Shown here piece by piece: positions 37,872 through 50,158 of a stretch of 64,000 nucleotides of DNA; the first letter of the stretch is position 1; each line of letters begins with the position of its first letter. The notes under the pieces were generated by a model. It ran no database searches. It had not been told where the DNA came from and saw nothing but the letters and a program-made list of their open reading frames with translations. The position numbers were made by a program, and so were the translations under genes. Source of the DNA: Nematostella vectensis (Eukaryota > Cnidaria > Anthozoa > Actiniaria > Edwardsiidae); assembly GCF_932526225.1 (NCBI RefSeq), contig NC_064035.1:126501-190500 (forward strand). The letters are read 5' to 3'.

Positions 37872-39868
37872 AAACAAAACAAAAAAAATGACCACAAACT
37901 GTCAATTAACATAGTTTTCAATATAATATTGCATATTATTTAATAAGGTATTGACAGCTTTTAAAAAGTTCAACTGTTTGTTGACACTTAAAAGCCTACA
38001 ATAATCACTGACTCCAGACATGCGCAGTACTATGTTGCTGCCCCTTTAAAGTAAAATACAGCTTTACTTAGTCAGCGTAGACAAAATTGCGGATTTTGTC
38101 AATATTCTAATATGAAGATGTCAATATTCTCCCCCCTTAAGTCTTTATTTCTATTTATTTTATGATTTTCACATGATACCAAAACAGCGTCTTTTTTCTT
38201 CGCTAATTTGATGTCATGTACACAATAAAAGAGATGCGCCCGTGCGCATAGCGAGTCCCCAAGGGACCCAAGACGCCCAAATAGACCTCTATTTTTTGTC
38301 ATCCACAATCTCGGCGAGCTGTGCGTGGCGTAACCGTATTACAGGCCTGGGATCCTGGTTATTGTCCTCCCCATTAATGCGCGGGTTGGGATAACCTTGC
38401 AAGAGTGTTGTACAGCATATTCGCTCGGAAATATCGGTGCTTGGGGCCTTCGGGTTCTTTACAGCCTTCCGTAAAAGCCTTGTGCTGCCATACCGATTGG
38501 GTAATCCGTATGTATGGTTTCCGTTTTGTTCTTCAGACCGGGTTCGATCCCAGGCCAATGGGCTTTTTTTTTATTCGTTTTCTTGCTTTGTGCTTGACCC
38601 CACTAATCCTGATTGGTTTTGCGCAAAAATAATAAAAAAAAGTGAGTTTGCAAAATAAGCTTGCTGGATTTATTGATTATATGTATTCAATTTGTTCCTA
38701 GGAAGTTAACAAAAAACACAAAGCAAAGAGTTTGATGAAGTAAACAAGTATGTGAACTTTAATGTTCTATTTGAAAGGGTGCATTTTGTACAGGGAAGCA
38801 TACATAGAATGCTTAACAGGTGGAGAGGGAAGAGGTAAAAGTTTATTGAGCATAATTTCAACAATAGCAGGGGGAAGAGAGGGGCACTCTCTTCATACAA
38901 TATTGCAGTTGTTACCTATTATTAGATAAGTTTGTAACATGTCTTTGTTTATTAAGCAAGGTCTATTTCTGAGACAAGCAAACTCAAGTAAGAGCTGTTA
39001 AAATAACAGGTGAGTGTTAAAAAAAAACAATTATCTGATTAGAAAACTAATGTAGATTCCTTTGCTCCAAATAAGAACAAACTTCATTTTGTTTGTTATT
39101 TATGAGGAACGAGATGAGCTCTACAAGGCCAAGAAGAAATATGTATTGCTCATCTAAATTATACAAGTAAATAATAATATTAAAAAAGAATTACTGTAAG
39201 TAATTAGAGTGGTTTTCATTAACCCGTGAAACAAAGTGTGATAGTTAAACGGTAATAGTTAGTAAAACACAAAAACGAACAATAGAATCAGATCACAACA
39301 AAGTGTAATACGCTAAAGCGTAGTTCACGGGTTAATGAAGGTTTTGACATTTCAACCTTATATCCACATGAAAGTAATGCCTAATATCGAGTGCCCTACA
39401 GTAAGTGTTTTGCAGTCAAGTTGTTTTCTTTTAGTAGGTAAAAAATTATTCTAAATAATAGTAATCATAGCTATGGTCACCACTTACACATATAGCACTT
39501 GTAATGAAAAGAAAGAAAAAATATATATATGCAGTCAAACAACAGAATTGCATAATAACCTTGAATATATTGAATAAAGGACTGCAAAAAAACATCTTTT
39601 GTACTAGTTGCTTGAATTGACCCTTGGCTATTTTTAGCTGAATTCCCCTCTCCCTCTAACAAAGAAAATAATAATAATAATAGAACAAAACTAAAAAGAT
39701 AACAAACACAACAGAGACCTCCACCAACAATTTTGATTTTTTTTACTTTCCTTTAAAGGGGGAGTGTCATGTTTAAGAGATTTGCAATAGCTCTAGAGCC
39801 CTGACACAATGAACTTCAGTGAAATTCTAATACTGACTTATGAGCTTTTGGTACATGTGGGAGACTTT
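37872..39868. repeat. Array A unit 20
   Basis: Length 1997 bp. B-box-like site 38541-38551; inverted-repeat element 39223-39331. Heads the second 5.6-kb trimer and matches unit 17 in its head. The region just after the core is of a different subtype. Confidence 0.95.
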
Positions 39869-41481
39869 TAACAAAACAAAAAAAATGACCACAAACTGTC
39901 AATTAACATAGTTTTCAATATAATATTGCATATTATTTAATAAGGTATTGACAGCTTTTAAAAAGTTCAACTGTTTGTTGACACTTAAAAGCCTACAATA
40001 AGCACTGACTCCAGACATGCGCAGTACTATGTTGCTGCCCCTTTAAAGTAAAATACAGCTTTACTTAGTCAGCGTAGACAATATTGCGGATTTTGTTAAT
40101 ATTCTAATATGAATATGTCAATATTCTCCCCCCTTACGTCTTTATTTCTATTTATTTTATGCTTTTCACATGATACCAAAACAGCGTCTTTTTTCTTCGC
40201 AAATTTGATGTCATGTACACAATTAAAGAGATGCGCCCGTGCGCATGGCGAGTTCCCAAGGGACCCAAGACGCCCAAATAGACCTCTATTTTTTGTCATC
40301 CACAATCCTGGCGAGCTGTGCGTGGCGTAACCGTATTACAGGCCTGGGATCCTGGTTATTGTCCTCCCCATTAATGCGCGGGTTGGGATAACCTTGCAAG
40401 AGTGTTGTACAGCATATTCGCTCGGAAATATCGGTGCTTGGGGCCTTCGGGTTCTTTACAGCCTTCCGTAAAAGCCTTGTGCTGCCATACCGATTGGGTA
40501 ATCCGTATGTATGGTTTCCGTTTTGTTCTTCAGACCGGGTTCGATCCCAGGCCAATGGGCTTTTTTTTTATTCGTTTTCTTTCTTTGTGCTTGACCCCCC
40601 TAATCCTGATAGGTTTTGCGTAAAAATAATAAAAAAAGTGAGTTTGCAAAATAAGCTTGCTGGATTTATTGATTATATGTATTCAATTTGTTCCTAGGAA
40701 GTTAACAAAAAACACAAAGCAAAGAGTTTGAGGAAGTAAACAAGTATGTGAACTTTAATGTTCTATTTGAAGGGGTGCATTTTGTACAGGGAAGCATACA
40801 TAGAATGCTTAACTGGTGGAGAGGGAAGAGGTAAAAGTTTATTGAGCATAATTTCAACAATAGCAAGGGGAAGAGAGGGGCACTCTCTTCATACAATATT
40901 GCAGTTGTTACCTATTATTAAATAAGTTTGTAAGATATATTTGTTTATTAAGCAAGGTTTATTTCTGAGACAAGCAAACTCAAGTAAGAGCTGTTGAAAT
41001 AACAGGTGAGTGTTAAAAAAACAACAATTATCTGATTAGAAAACTGATGTAGATTCCTTTGCACCAAATAAGAACAAACTTCATTTTGTTTGTTATTTAT
41101 GAGGAACGAGATGAGCTCTACAAGGCCAAGAAGAAATATGTTTTGCTCATCTAAATTATACAAGTAAATAATAATATTGAAAAAGAATTACTGTAAGTAG
41201 ACAGCGTAGACAAAAGATTTGCAATAGCTCTAGAGCCCTGACACAATGAACTTCAGTGAAATTCTAATACTGACTTATGAGCTTTTGGTACATGTGGGAG
41301 ACTTTAAACAAAACAAAAAAAATGACCACAAACTGTCAATTAACATAGTTTTCAATAAAAATAAAACAAAGGGGGAGTGTCATGTTTAAGAGAATTGCAA
41401 TAGCTCTAGAGCCCTGACACAATGAACTTCAGTGAAATTCTAATACTGACTTATGAGCTTTTGGTACATGTGGGAGAGTTT
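39869..41481. repeat. Array A unit 21 (short form)
   Basis: Length 1613 bp. B-box-like site 40538-40548. Rearranged stretch at 41200-41370, with the same breakpoints as the other short units. Confidence 0.95.
41200..41370. repeat. Rearrangement scar in short unit 21
   Basis: Same breakpoints and same embedded head variant (CTGTCAATTAAC) as unit 18. Confidence 0.85.
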
Positions 41482-43484
41482 AAACAAAACAAAAAAATGA
41501 CCACAAACTGTCAATTAACATAGTTTTCAATATAATATTGCATATTATTTAATAAGGTATTCACAGCTTTTAAAAAGTTCAACTGTTTGTTGACACTTAA
41601 AAGCCTACAATAATCACTGACTCCAGACATGCGCAGTACTATGCTGCTGCCCCTTTAAAGTAAAATACAGCTTTACTTAGTCAGCGTAGACAAAATTGCG
41701 GATTTTGTCAATATTCTAATATGAAGATGTCAATATTCTCCCCCCTTACGTCTTTATTTCTATTTATTTTATGGTTTTCACATGACACCAAAACAGCGTC
41801 TTTTTTCTTCGCTAATTTGATGTCATGTACACAATAAAAGAGATGCGCCCGTGCGCATGGCGAGTCCCCAAGGGACCCAAGACGCCCAAATAGACCTCTA
41901 TTTTTTGTCATCCACAATCTCGGCGAGCTGTGCGTGGCGTAACCGTATTACAGGCCTGGGATCCTGGTTATTGTCCTCTCCATTAATGCGCGGGTTGGGA
42001 TAACCTTGCAAGAGTGTTGTACAGCATATTCGCTCGGAAATATCGGTGCTTGGGGCCTTCGGGTTCTTTACAGCTTTCCGTAAAAGCCTTGTGCTGCCAT
42101 ACCGATTGGGTAATCCGTATGTATGGTTTCCGTTTTGTTCTTCAGACCGGGTTCGATCCCAGGCCAATGGGCTTTTTTTTTAATTCGATTTTTTTTCTTT
42201 GTTCTGGACCCCCTTAATCCTGATAGGTTTTGCGCAAAAATAATAAAAAAAAAGTGAGTTTGCAAAATAAGCTTGCTAGATTTATTGATTATATGTATTC
42301 AATTTGTTCCTAGGAAGTTAACAAAAAACACAAAGCAAAGAGTTTGAGGAAGTAAACAAGTATTTGAACTTTAATTTTCTATTTGAAGGGGTGCATTTTG
42401 TACAGGGAAGCATACATAGAATGCTTAACTGGTGGAGAGGGAAGAGGTAAAAGTTTATTGAGCATAATTTCAACAATAGCAGGGGGAAGAGAGGGGCACT
42501 CTCTTCATACAATATTGCAGTTGTTACCTATTATTAAATAAGTTTGTAACATGTCTTTGTTTATTAAGCAAGGTCTATTTCTGAGACAAGCAAACTCAAG
42601 TAAGGCTGTTGAAATAACAGGTGAGTGTTAAAAGAAAAACAATTATCTGCTTAGAAAACTACTGTAGATTCCTTTGCACCAAAATAAGAACAAACTTCAT
42701 TTTGTTTGTTATTTATGAGGAACGAGATGATCTATACAAAGCCATAAAGAAATATGTATTGCTCATCTAAATTATACAAGTAAATGATAATATTAAAAAA
42801 GAACTACTTTAAGTAATTAGAGTGGTTTTCATTAACCCGTGAAACAAAGTGTGATAGTTAAACGGTAATAGTTAGTAAAACACAAAAAAGAACAATAGAA
42901 TCAGATCACAACAAAGTGTAATACACTAAAGCGTAGTTCACGGGTTAATGAAGGTTTTGACATTTCAACCTTACATCCACATGAAAGTAATGCCTAATAT
43001 CGAGTGCCCTACAGTAAGTGTTTTGCAGTCAAGTTGTTTTCTTTTAGTAGGTAAAAAATTATTCTAAATAATAGTAATCATAGCTATGGTCACCACTTAC
43101 ACATATAGAACTTGTAATGAAAAGAAAGAAAACAAATATATATATATGCAGTCAAACAACAGAATTGCATGATAACCTTGAATATATTGAATAAAGGACT
43201 GCAAAAAACATCTTTTGTACTAGTTTCTTGAATTGACCCTTGGCTATTTTTAGCTGAATTCCCCTCCCCCTCTAAAAAAGAAAATAATAATAATAATAGA
43301 ACAAAACTAAAAAGAAAACAAACACAGCAGAGACCCCAACCAACAATTTTGATTTTTTTTACTTTCCTTTAAAGGGGGAGTGTCATGTTTAAGAGATGTG
43401 CAATAGCTCTAGAGCCCTGACACAATGAACTTCAGTGAAATTCTAATACTGACTTATGAGCTTTTGGTACATGTGGGAGACTTT
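41482..43484. repeat. Array A unit 22
   Basis: Length 2003 bp. B-box-like site 42150-42160; inverted-repeat element 42836-42944. The small hairpin inside the element is damaged (ATACACTAAAGCGTA). The second half resembles units 3, 10 and 23. Confidence 0.95.
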
Positions 43485-45486
43485 AAACAAAACAAAAAAA
43501 ATGACCACAAACTGTCAATTAACATAGTTTTCAATATAATATTGCATATTATTTAATAAGGTATTGACAGCTTTTAAAAAGTTCAACTGTTTGTAGACAC
43601 TTAAAAGCCTACAATAATCACTGACTCCAGACATGCGCAGTACTATGTTGCTGCCCCTTTAAAGTAAAATACAGCTTTACTTAGTCAGCGTAGACAATAT
43701 TGCAGATTTGGTCAATATTCTAATATGAATATGTCAATATTCTCCCCCCTTACGTCTTTATTTCTATTTATTTTATGCTATTCACATGATACCAAAACAG
43801 CGTCTTTTTTCTTCGCTAATTTGATGTCATGTACACAATAAAAGAGATGCGCCCGTGCGCATGGCGAGTCACCAAGGGACCCAAGACGCCCAAATAGACC
43901 TCTATTTTTTGTCATCCACAATCTCGGCGAGCTGTGCGTGGCGTTACCGTATTACAGGCCTGGGATCCTGGTTATTGTCCTCCCCATTATTGCGCGGGTT
44001 GGGATAACCTTGCAAGAGTGTTGTACAGCATATTCGCTCGGAAATATCGGTGCTTGGGGCCTTCTGGTTCTTTACAGCCTTCCGTAAAAGCCTTGTGCTG
44101 CCATACCGATTGGCTAATCCGTATGTATGGTTTCCGTTTTGTTCTTCAGACCGAGTTCGATCCCAGGCCAATGGGCTTTTTTTTTAATTCGATTTTTTTT
44201 CTTTGTGCTGGACCCCCTTAATCCTGATAGGTTTTGCGCAAAAATAATAAAAAAAAGTGAGTTTGCAAAATAAGCTTGCTAGATTTATTGATTATATGTA
44301 TTCAATTTGTTCCTAGGAAGTTAACAAAAAACACAAAGCAAAGAGTTTGAGGAAGTAAACAAGTATTTGAACTTTAATTTTCTATTTGAAGGGGTGCATT
44401 TTGTACAGGGAAGCATACATAGAATGCTTAACTGGTGGAGAGGGAAGAGGTAAAAGTTTATTGAGCATAATTTCAACAATAGCAGGGGGAAGAGAGGGGC
44501 ACTCTCTTCATACAATATTGCAGTTGTTACCTATTATTAAATAAGTTTGTAACATGTCTTTGTTTATTAAGCAAGGTCTATTTCTGAGACAAGCAAACTC
44601 AAGTAAGGCTGTTGAAATAACAGGTGAGTGTTAAAAGAAAAACAATTATCTGCTTAGAAAACTACTGTAGATTCCTTTGCACCAAAATAAGAACAAACTT
44701 CATTTTGTTTGTTATTTATGAGGAACGAGATGATCTATACAAAGCCATAAAGAAATATGTATTGCTCATCTAAATTATACAAGTAAATGATAATATTAAA
44801 AAAGAACTACTTTAAGTAATTAGAGTGGTTTTCATTAACCCGTGAAACAAAGTGTGATAGTTAAACGGTAATAGTTAGTAAAACACAAAAAAGAACAATA
44901 GAATCAGATCACAACAAAGTGTAATACGCTAAAGCGTAGTTCACGGGTTAATGAAGGTTTTGACATTTCAACCTTACATCCACATGAAAGTAATGCCTAA
45001 TATCGAGTGCCCTACAGTAAGTGTTTTGCAGTCAAGTTGTTTTCTTTTAGTAGGTAAAAAATTATTCTAAATAATAGTAATCATAGCTATGGTCACCACT
45101 TACACATATAGAACTTGTAATGAAAAGAAAGAAAACAAATATATATATATGCAGTCAAACAACAGGATTGCATGATAACCTTGAATATATTGAATAAAGG
45201 ACTGCAAAAAACATCTTTTGTACTAGTTTCTTGAATTGACCCTTGGCTATTTTTAGCTGAATTCCCCTCCCCCTCTAAAAAAGAAAATAATAATAATAAT
45301 AGAACAAAACTAAAAAGAAAACAAACACAGCTAGACCCCCACCAACAATTTTGATTTTTTTTACTTTCCTTTAAAGGGGGAGTGTCATGTTTAAGAGATG
45401 TGCAATAGCTCTAGAGCCCTGACACAATGAACTTCAGTGAAATTCTAATACTGACTTATGAGCTTTTGGTACATGTGGAAGACTTT
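43485..45486. repeat. Array A unit 23
   Basis: Length 2002 bp. B-box-like site 44154-44164 has a changed first base (AGTTCGATCCC); inverted-repeat element 44839-44947. The core has several private changes (GCGTTACCG, CCATTATTGCG, CTTCTGG), so it is more diverged than most. Confidence 0.95.
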
Positions 45487-47460
45487 AAACAAAACAAAAA
45501 CAATGACCACAAACTGTCCATTAACATAGTTTTCAATGTAATATTGCATATTATTTAATAAGGTATTGACAGCTTTTAAAAAGTTCAACTGTTTGTAGAC
45601 ACTTAAAAGCCTACAATAATCACTGACTCCAGACATGCGCAGTACTATGTTGCTGCCCCTTTAAAGTAAAATACAGCTTTACTCAGGCAGCGTAGACAAA
45701 ATTGCGGATTTTGTCAATATTCTAATATGAAGATGTCAATATTCTCCCCCCTTACGTCTTTATTTCTATTTATTTTATGATTTCCACATGATACCACAAC
45801 AGCGTCTTTTTTCTTCGCTAATTTGATGTCATGTACACAATAAAAGAGATTCGCCCGTGCGCATGGCGAGTCCCCAAGGGACCCAAGGCGCCCAAATAGA
45901 CCTCTATTTTTTGTCATCCACAATCTCGGCGAGCTGTGCGTGGCGTAACCGTATTACAGGCCTGGGATCATGGTTATTGTCCTCCCCATTAATGCGCGGG
46001 TTGGGATAACCTTGCAAGAGTGTTGTACAGCATATTCGATCGAAAATATCGGTGCTTGGGGCCTTCGGGTTCTTTACAGCCTTCCGTAAAAGCCTTGTGC
46101 TGCCATACCGATTGGGTAATCCGTATGTATGGTTTCCGTTTTGTTCTTCAGACCGGGTTCGATCCCAGGCCAATGGGCTTTTTTTTAATTCGTTTTTTTT
46201 TTCTTTGTGCTGGACCCCCTTAATCCTGATAGGTTTTCCGCAAAAATAATAAAAAAAGAAGTGAGTTTGCAAAATAAGCTTGCTAGATTTATTGATTATA
46301 TGTATTCAATTTGTTCCTAGGAAGTTAACAAAAAACACAAAGCAAAGAGTTTGAGGAAGTAAACAAGTATGTGAACTTTAATGTTCTATTTGAAGGGGTG
46401 CATTTTGTACAGGGAAGCATACATAGAATGCTGAACTGGTGGAGAGGGAAGAGGTAAAAATTTATTGAGCATAATTTCAACAATAGCAGGGGGAAGAGAG
46501 GGGCACTCTCTTCATACAATATTGCAGTTGTTACCTATTATTAAATAAGTTTGTAACATGTCTTTGTTTATTAAGCAAGGTCTATTTCTGAGACAAGCAA
46601 ACTCAAGTAAGAGCTGTTGAAATAACAGGTGAGGGTTAAAAAAAAACAATTATCTGATTAGAAAACTAATGTAGATTCCTTTGCACCAAATAAGAACAAA
46701 CTTCATTTTGTTTGTTATTTATGAGGAACGAGATGAGCTCTACAATGCCAAGAAGAAATATGTATTGCTCATCTAAATTATACAAGTAAATAATAATATT
46801 AAAAAAGAATTACTGTAAGTAATTAGAGTGGTTTTCATTAACCCGTGAAACAAAGTGTGATAGTTAAACGGTAATATTTAGTAAAACACAAAAAAGAACA
46901 ATAGAATCAGATCACAGCAAAGTGTGATACGCTAAAGCGTAGTTCACGGGTTAATGAAGGTTTTGACATTTCAACCTTACATCCACATGAAAGTAATGCC
47001 TAATATCGAGTGCCCTACAGTAAGTGTTTTGCAGTCAAGTTGTTTTCTTTTAGTAGGTAAAAAATTATTCTAAATAATAGTAATCATAGCTATGGTCACC
47101 ACTTACACATATAGAACTTGTAATGAAAAGAAAGAAAAAAAAATATATATATGCAGTCAAACAACAGAATTGCATGATAACCTTGAATATATTGAATAAA
47201 GGACTGCAAAAAACATCTTTTGTACTAGTTGCTTGAATTGACCCTTGGCTATTTTTAGCTGAATTCCCCTCCCCATCTAAAAAAGAAAATAATAATAATA
47301 ATAGAACAAAACTAAAAAGAAAACAAACACAACAGAGACCCCCACCAACAATTTGATTTTTTTTTACTTTCCTTTAAAGGGGGAGTGTCATGTTTAAGAG
47401 ATTTGGAATAGCTCTAGAGCCCTGACACAATGAACTTCAGTGAAATTCTAATACTGACTT
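45487..47460. repeat. Array A unit 24 (last, truncated)
   Basis: About 1974 bp. B-box-like site 46156-46166; inverted-repeat element 46842-46950. The unit stops inside its tail, after ATACTGACTT, where satellite B takes over. It has more private changes than the central units (for example GATCATGG and TTTTCCGC), as expected at an array edge. Confidence 0.93.
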
Positions 47461-47466
47461 GTGACT
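47458..47466. other. Junction between satellite A and satellite B
   Basis: Array A sequence is readable to ATACTGACTT and array B sequence from TGACTTTTTGGAATTTACA. The changeover falls in a shared GACTT/TACTT-like stretch with no intervening unique DNA. Both arrays are out of phase with their usual unit boundaries, so the joint looks like a breakpoint with microhomology. Confidence 0.85.
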
Positions 47467-47660
47467 TTTTGGAATTTACATTCGGAAAAAAAAATTATCG
47501 ATTGTAACCTTTTGGAGGTTACACTCGTAAAACAAATTCCCGAATGTAACCCTGAAGCTTTTCCCGAATGTAACCTCCAGTCCGATGGTGACTTTGCTTG
47601 GGATAGTTTACGATACCAATAGTATTAAAAGTAATTTTCATTACAATTCCCTTCAGCAAT

Positions 47661-49675
47661 GCCACGTTAGTCTTTCGTTGCGGGCACTTGACTACTAACG
47701 CAGCGACCCGGGTTCGATTCCCGCTGATAGCCTTTTTTTTTTCTTTTTTTTTTTTTTTTTTTTAAATATCGATACTTAATTATACTGTTTTTGGTGTGTC
47801 ATGACATAAAAAGAAGGTATAGGGACATTTTTATGTACTCTCAGCATCTTTGATGTGCTCATGCTATGTTCAGGATCCTGTACATATTTTATGCACACAA
47901 GAACTAACTAGATTCCTTGGATAACTTGATTAAGTAGATTCTAACATAGAGCATAGCGCTCGATAGATTGATATACCTTTTTTTCCGAGTATACTGTTAT
48001 ATTTTTCCTAATGTTACTTTTTTGAATTTACATCCGGAAAAAAAATTATCGATTGTAACCTTTTGCAGGTTACACTCGTAAAACAAATTCCCGAATGTAA
48101 CCCTGAAGCTTTTCCCGAATGTAACCTCCAGTCCGATGGTGACTTTGCTTGGGATAGTTTACGATACCAATAGTATTAAAAGTAATTTTCATTACAATTC
48201 CCTTTAGCAATGCCACGTTAGTCTTTTGTTGCGGGCACTTGACTACTAACGCAGCGACCCGGGTTCGATTCCCGCTGATAGCCTATTTTTTTTTTAAATA
48301 TCGATACTTAATTATACTGTTCTTGGTGTGTCATGAGATAAAAAGAAGGTATAGGGACATTTTTATGTACTCTCAGCATCTTTGATGTGCTCATGCTTTG
48401 TTCAGGATCCTGTACATATTTTATGCACACAAGAACTAACTAGATTCCTTGGATAACTTGATTAAGTAGATTCTAACATAGAGCATAGCGCTCGATAGAT
48501 TGATATACCTTTTTTTCCGAGTATACTGTTTTATTTTTCCTAATGTTACTTTTTGGAATTTACATTCGGAAAACAAATTATCGATTGTAACCTTTTGGAG
48601 GTTACACTCGTAAAACAAATTCCCGAATGTAACCCTGAAGCTTTTCCCGAATGTAACCTCCAGTCCGATGGTGACTTTGCTTGGGATAGTTTACGATACC
48701 AATAGTATTAAAAGTAATTTTCATTACAATTCCCTTCAGCAATGCCACGTTAGTCTTTCGTTGCGGGCACTTGACTACTAACGCAGCGACCCGGGTTCGA
48801 TTCCCGCTGATAGCCTTTTTTTTTTCTTTTTTTTTTTTTTTTTAAATATCGATACTTAATTATACTGTTTTTGGTGTGTCATGACATAAAAAGAAGGTAT
48901 AGGGACATTTTTATGTACTCTCAGCATCTTTGATGTGCTCATGCTATGTTCAGGATCCTGTACATATTTTATGCACACAAGAACTAACTAGATTCCTTGG
49001 ATAACTTGATTAAGTAGATTCTAACATAGAGCATAGCGCTCGATAGATTGATATACCTTTTTTTCCGAGTATACTGTTATATTTTTCCTAATGTTACTTT
49101 TTTGAATTTACATCCGGAAAAAAAATTATCGATTGTAACCTTTTGCAGGTTACACTCGTAAAACAAATTCCCGAATGTAACCCTGAAGCTTTTCCCGAAT
49201 GTAACCTCCAGTCCGATGGTGACTTTGCTTGGGATAGTTTACGATACCAATAGTATTAAAAGTAATTTTCATTACAATTCCCTTTAGCAATGCCACGTTA
49301 GTCTTTCGTTGCGGGCACTTGACTACTAACGCAGCGACTCGGGTTCGATTCCCGCTGATAGCCTATTTTTTTTTAAATATCGATACTTAATTATACTGTT
49401 CTTGGTGTGTCATGAGATAAAAAGAAGGTATAGGGACATTTTTATGTACTCTCAGCATCTTTGATGTGCTCATCCTTTGTTCAGGATCCTGTACATATTT
49501 TATGCACACAAGAACTAACTAGATTCCTTGGATAACTTGATTAAGTAGATTCTAACATACAGCATAGCGCTCGATAGATTGATATACCTTTTTTTCCGAG
49601 TATACTGTTTTATGTTTCCTAATGTTACTTTTTGGAATTTACATTCGGAAAAAAAAAAATCGATTATAACCTTTA
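47661..49675. repeat. Array B, left part with a 2-unit period
   Basis: Anchor starts at 47661, 48212, 48744 and 49292 give unit lengths 551, 532 and 548. The first and third units share a very long T-run and TGTTTTTGGTG; the second and fourth share a short T-run with TGTTCTTGG and GTCATGAGATAA. This is a dimeric order of about 1.08 kb. Confidence 0.8.
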
Positions 49676-50158
49676 ATCTTTAATCTTTAATAGTTATACT
49701 CCTAAAAAAACAGTTAAGACTATACTAGGAGTTGAAAAAGAAAATACAATATGTAAATACAAAAGAAAAATATAATAATAATAATTTCGGCCATCGGAAA
49801 AAATAATTTAGGTTAAATTGAAAATGAAGCATAAATATATATTACTTGAAAATTATTGAAATTAGATATTTGATAAAATTAAATAATTAATTTTATATAC
49901 ATGAAATTAAAATTATCATCAATAGAGTGAATGCCATAAATGCATGAAACAGCCAACCAACAAGAATCAACCGAAGCGCGAAACAAAGAATCTTTGCCTC
50001 ACCCTTGAGCCAACTCACGCTAGTTTGGCAGCCGCTCCATGCATCCATGGCATGCACCCTAAAGATCAGAAACTAGTAAAAAATATGTTAATTGTTAATG
50101 TAAATGTTAAATAAAAATAAATATATCTTTTCATGCATATATATATCAATAGGTATTA
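49675..50158 (-). other. LINE 1 3' untranslated region and tail repeat
   Basis: 484 bp of AT-rich non-coding sequence between the stop codon and the 3' end. Positions 49675-49692 hold AATCTTT repeats (AAAGATT on the element strand). A GC-richer patch near 49975-50060 contains CCATGCATCCATGGCATGCA and might be a structured recognition site for the element's reverse transcriptase. I see no polyadenylation signal that stands out. Confidence 0.7.

Larger units (their letters stand above)
37872..43484. repeat. 5.6-kb higher-order block, copy 2 (units 20-22)
   Basis: Long, short, long: 1997, 1613 and 2003 bp, following the same order as units 17-19. Units 23 and 24 that follow are both long, so the 3-unit period stops here. 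Confidence 0.7.
1008..47460. repeat. Satellite array A: 24 tandem units of about 2.0 kb
   Basis: The whole block is head-to-tail copies of one unit, phased here on the motif AAACAAAAC followed by an A-run and TGACCACAAACTG. Twenty units are 1974-2005 bp and four are 1613-1617 bp. A unit reads in order: AT-rich head; a 7-bp hairpin and two TGTCAATATTCT copies; a GC-richer core of about 400 bp with a B-box-like site and T-run; a long AT-rich stretch; a 109-bp TTAA-flanked inverted-repeat element; a TA run; an AAT run; and a tail containing AGCTCTAGAGCC. Units differ by scattered substitutions and small indels. Open frames of 60-120 codons recur in the core on both strands, but none resembles a known protein. 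The array abuts non-repeated DNA on the left and satellite B on the right. Confidence 0.97.

Noticed and set aside
1008-47460. CRISPR-like array or integrated viral genome
   Set aside because: Unit length of 2 kb, no spacers, no associated genes and no viral protein domains.
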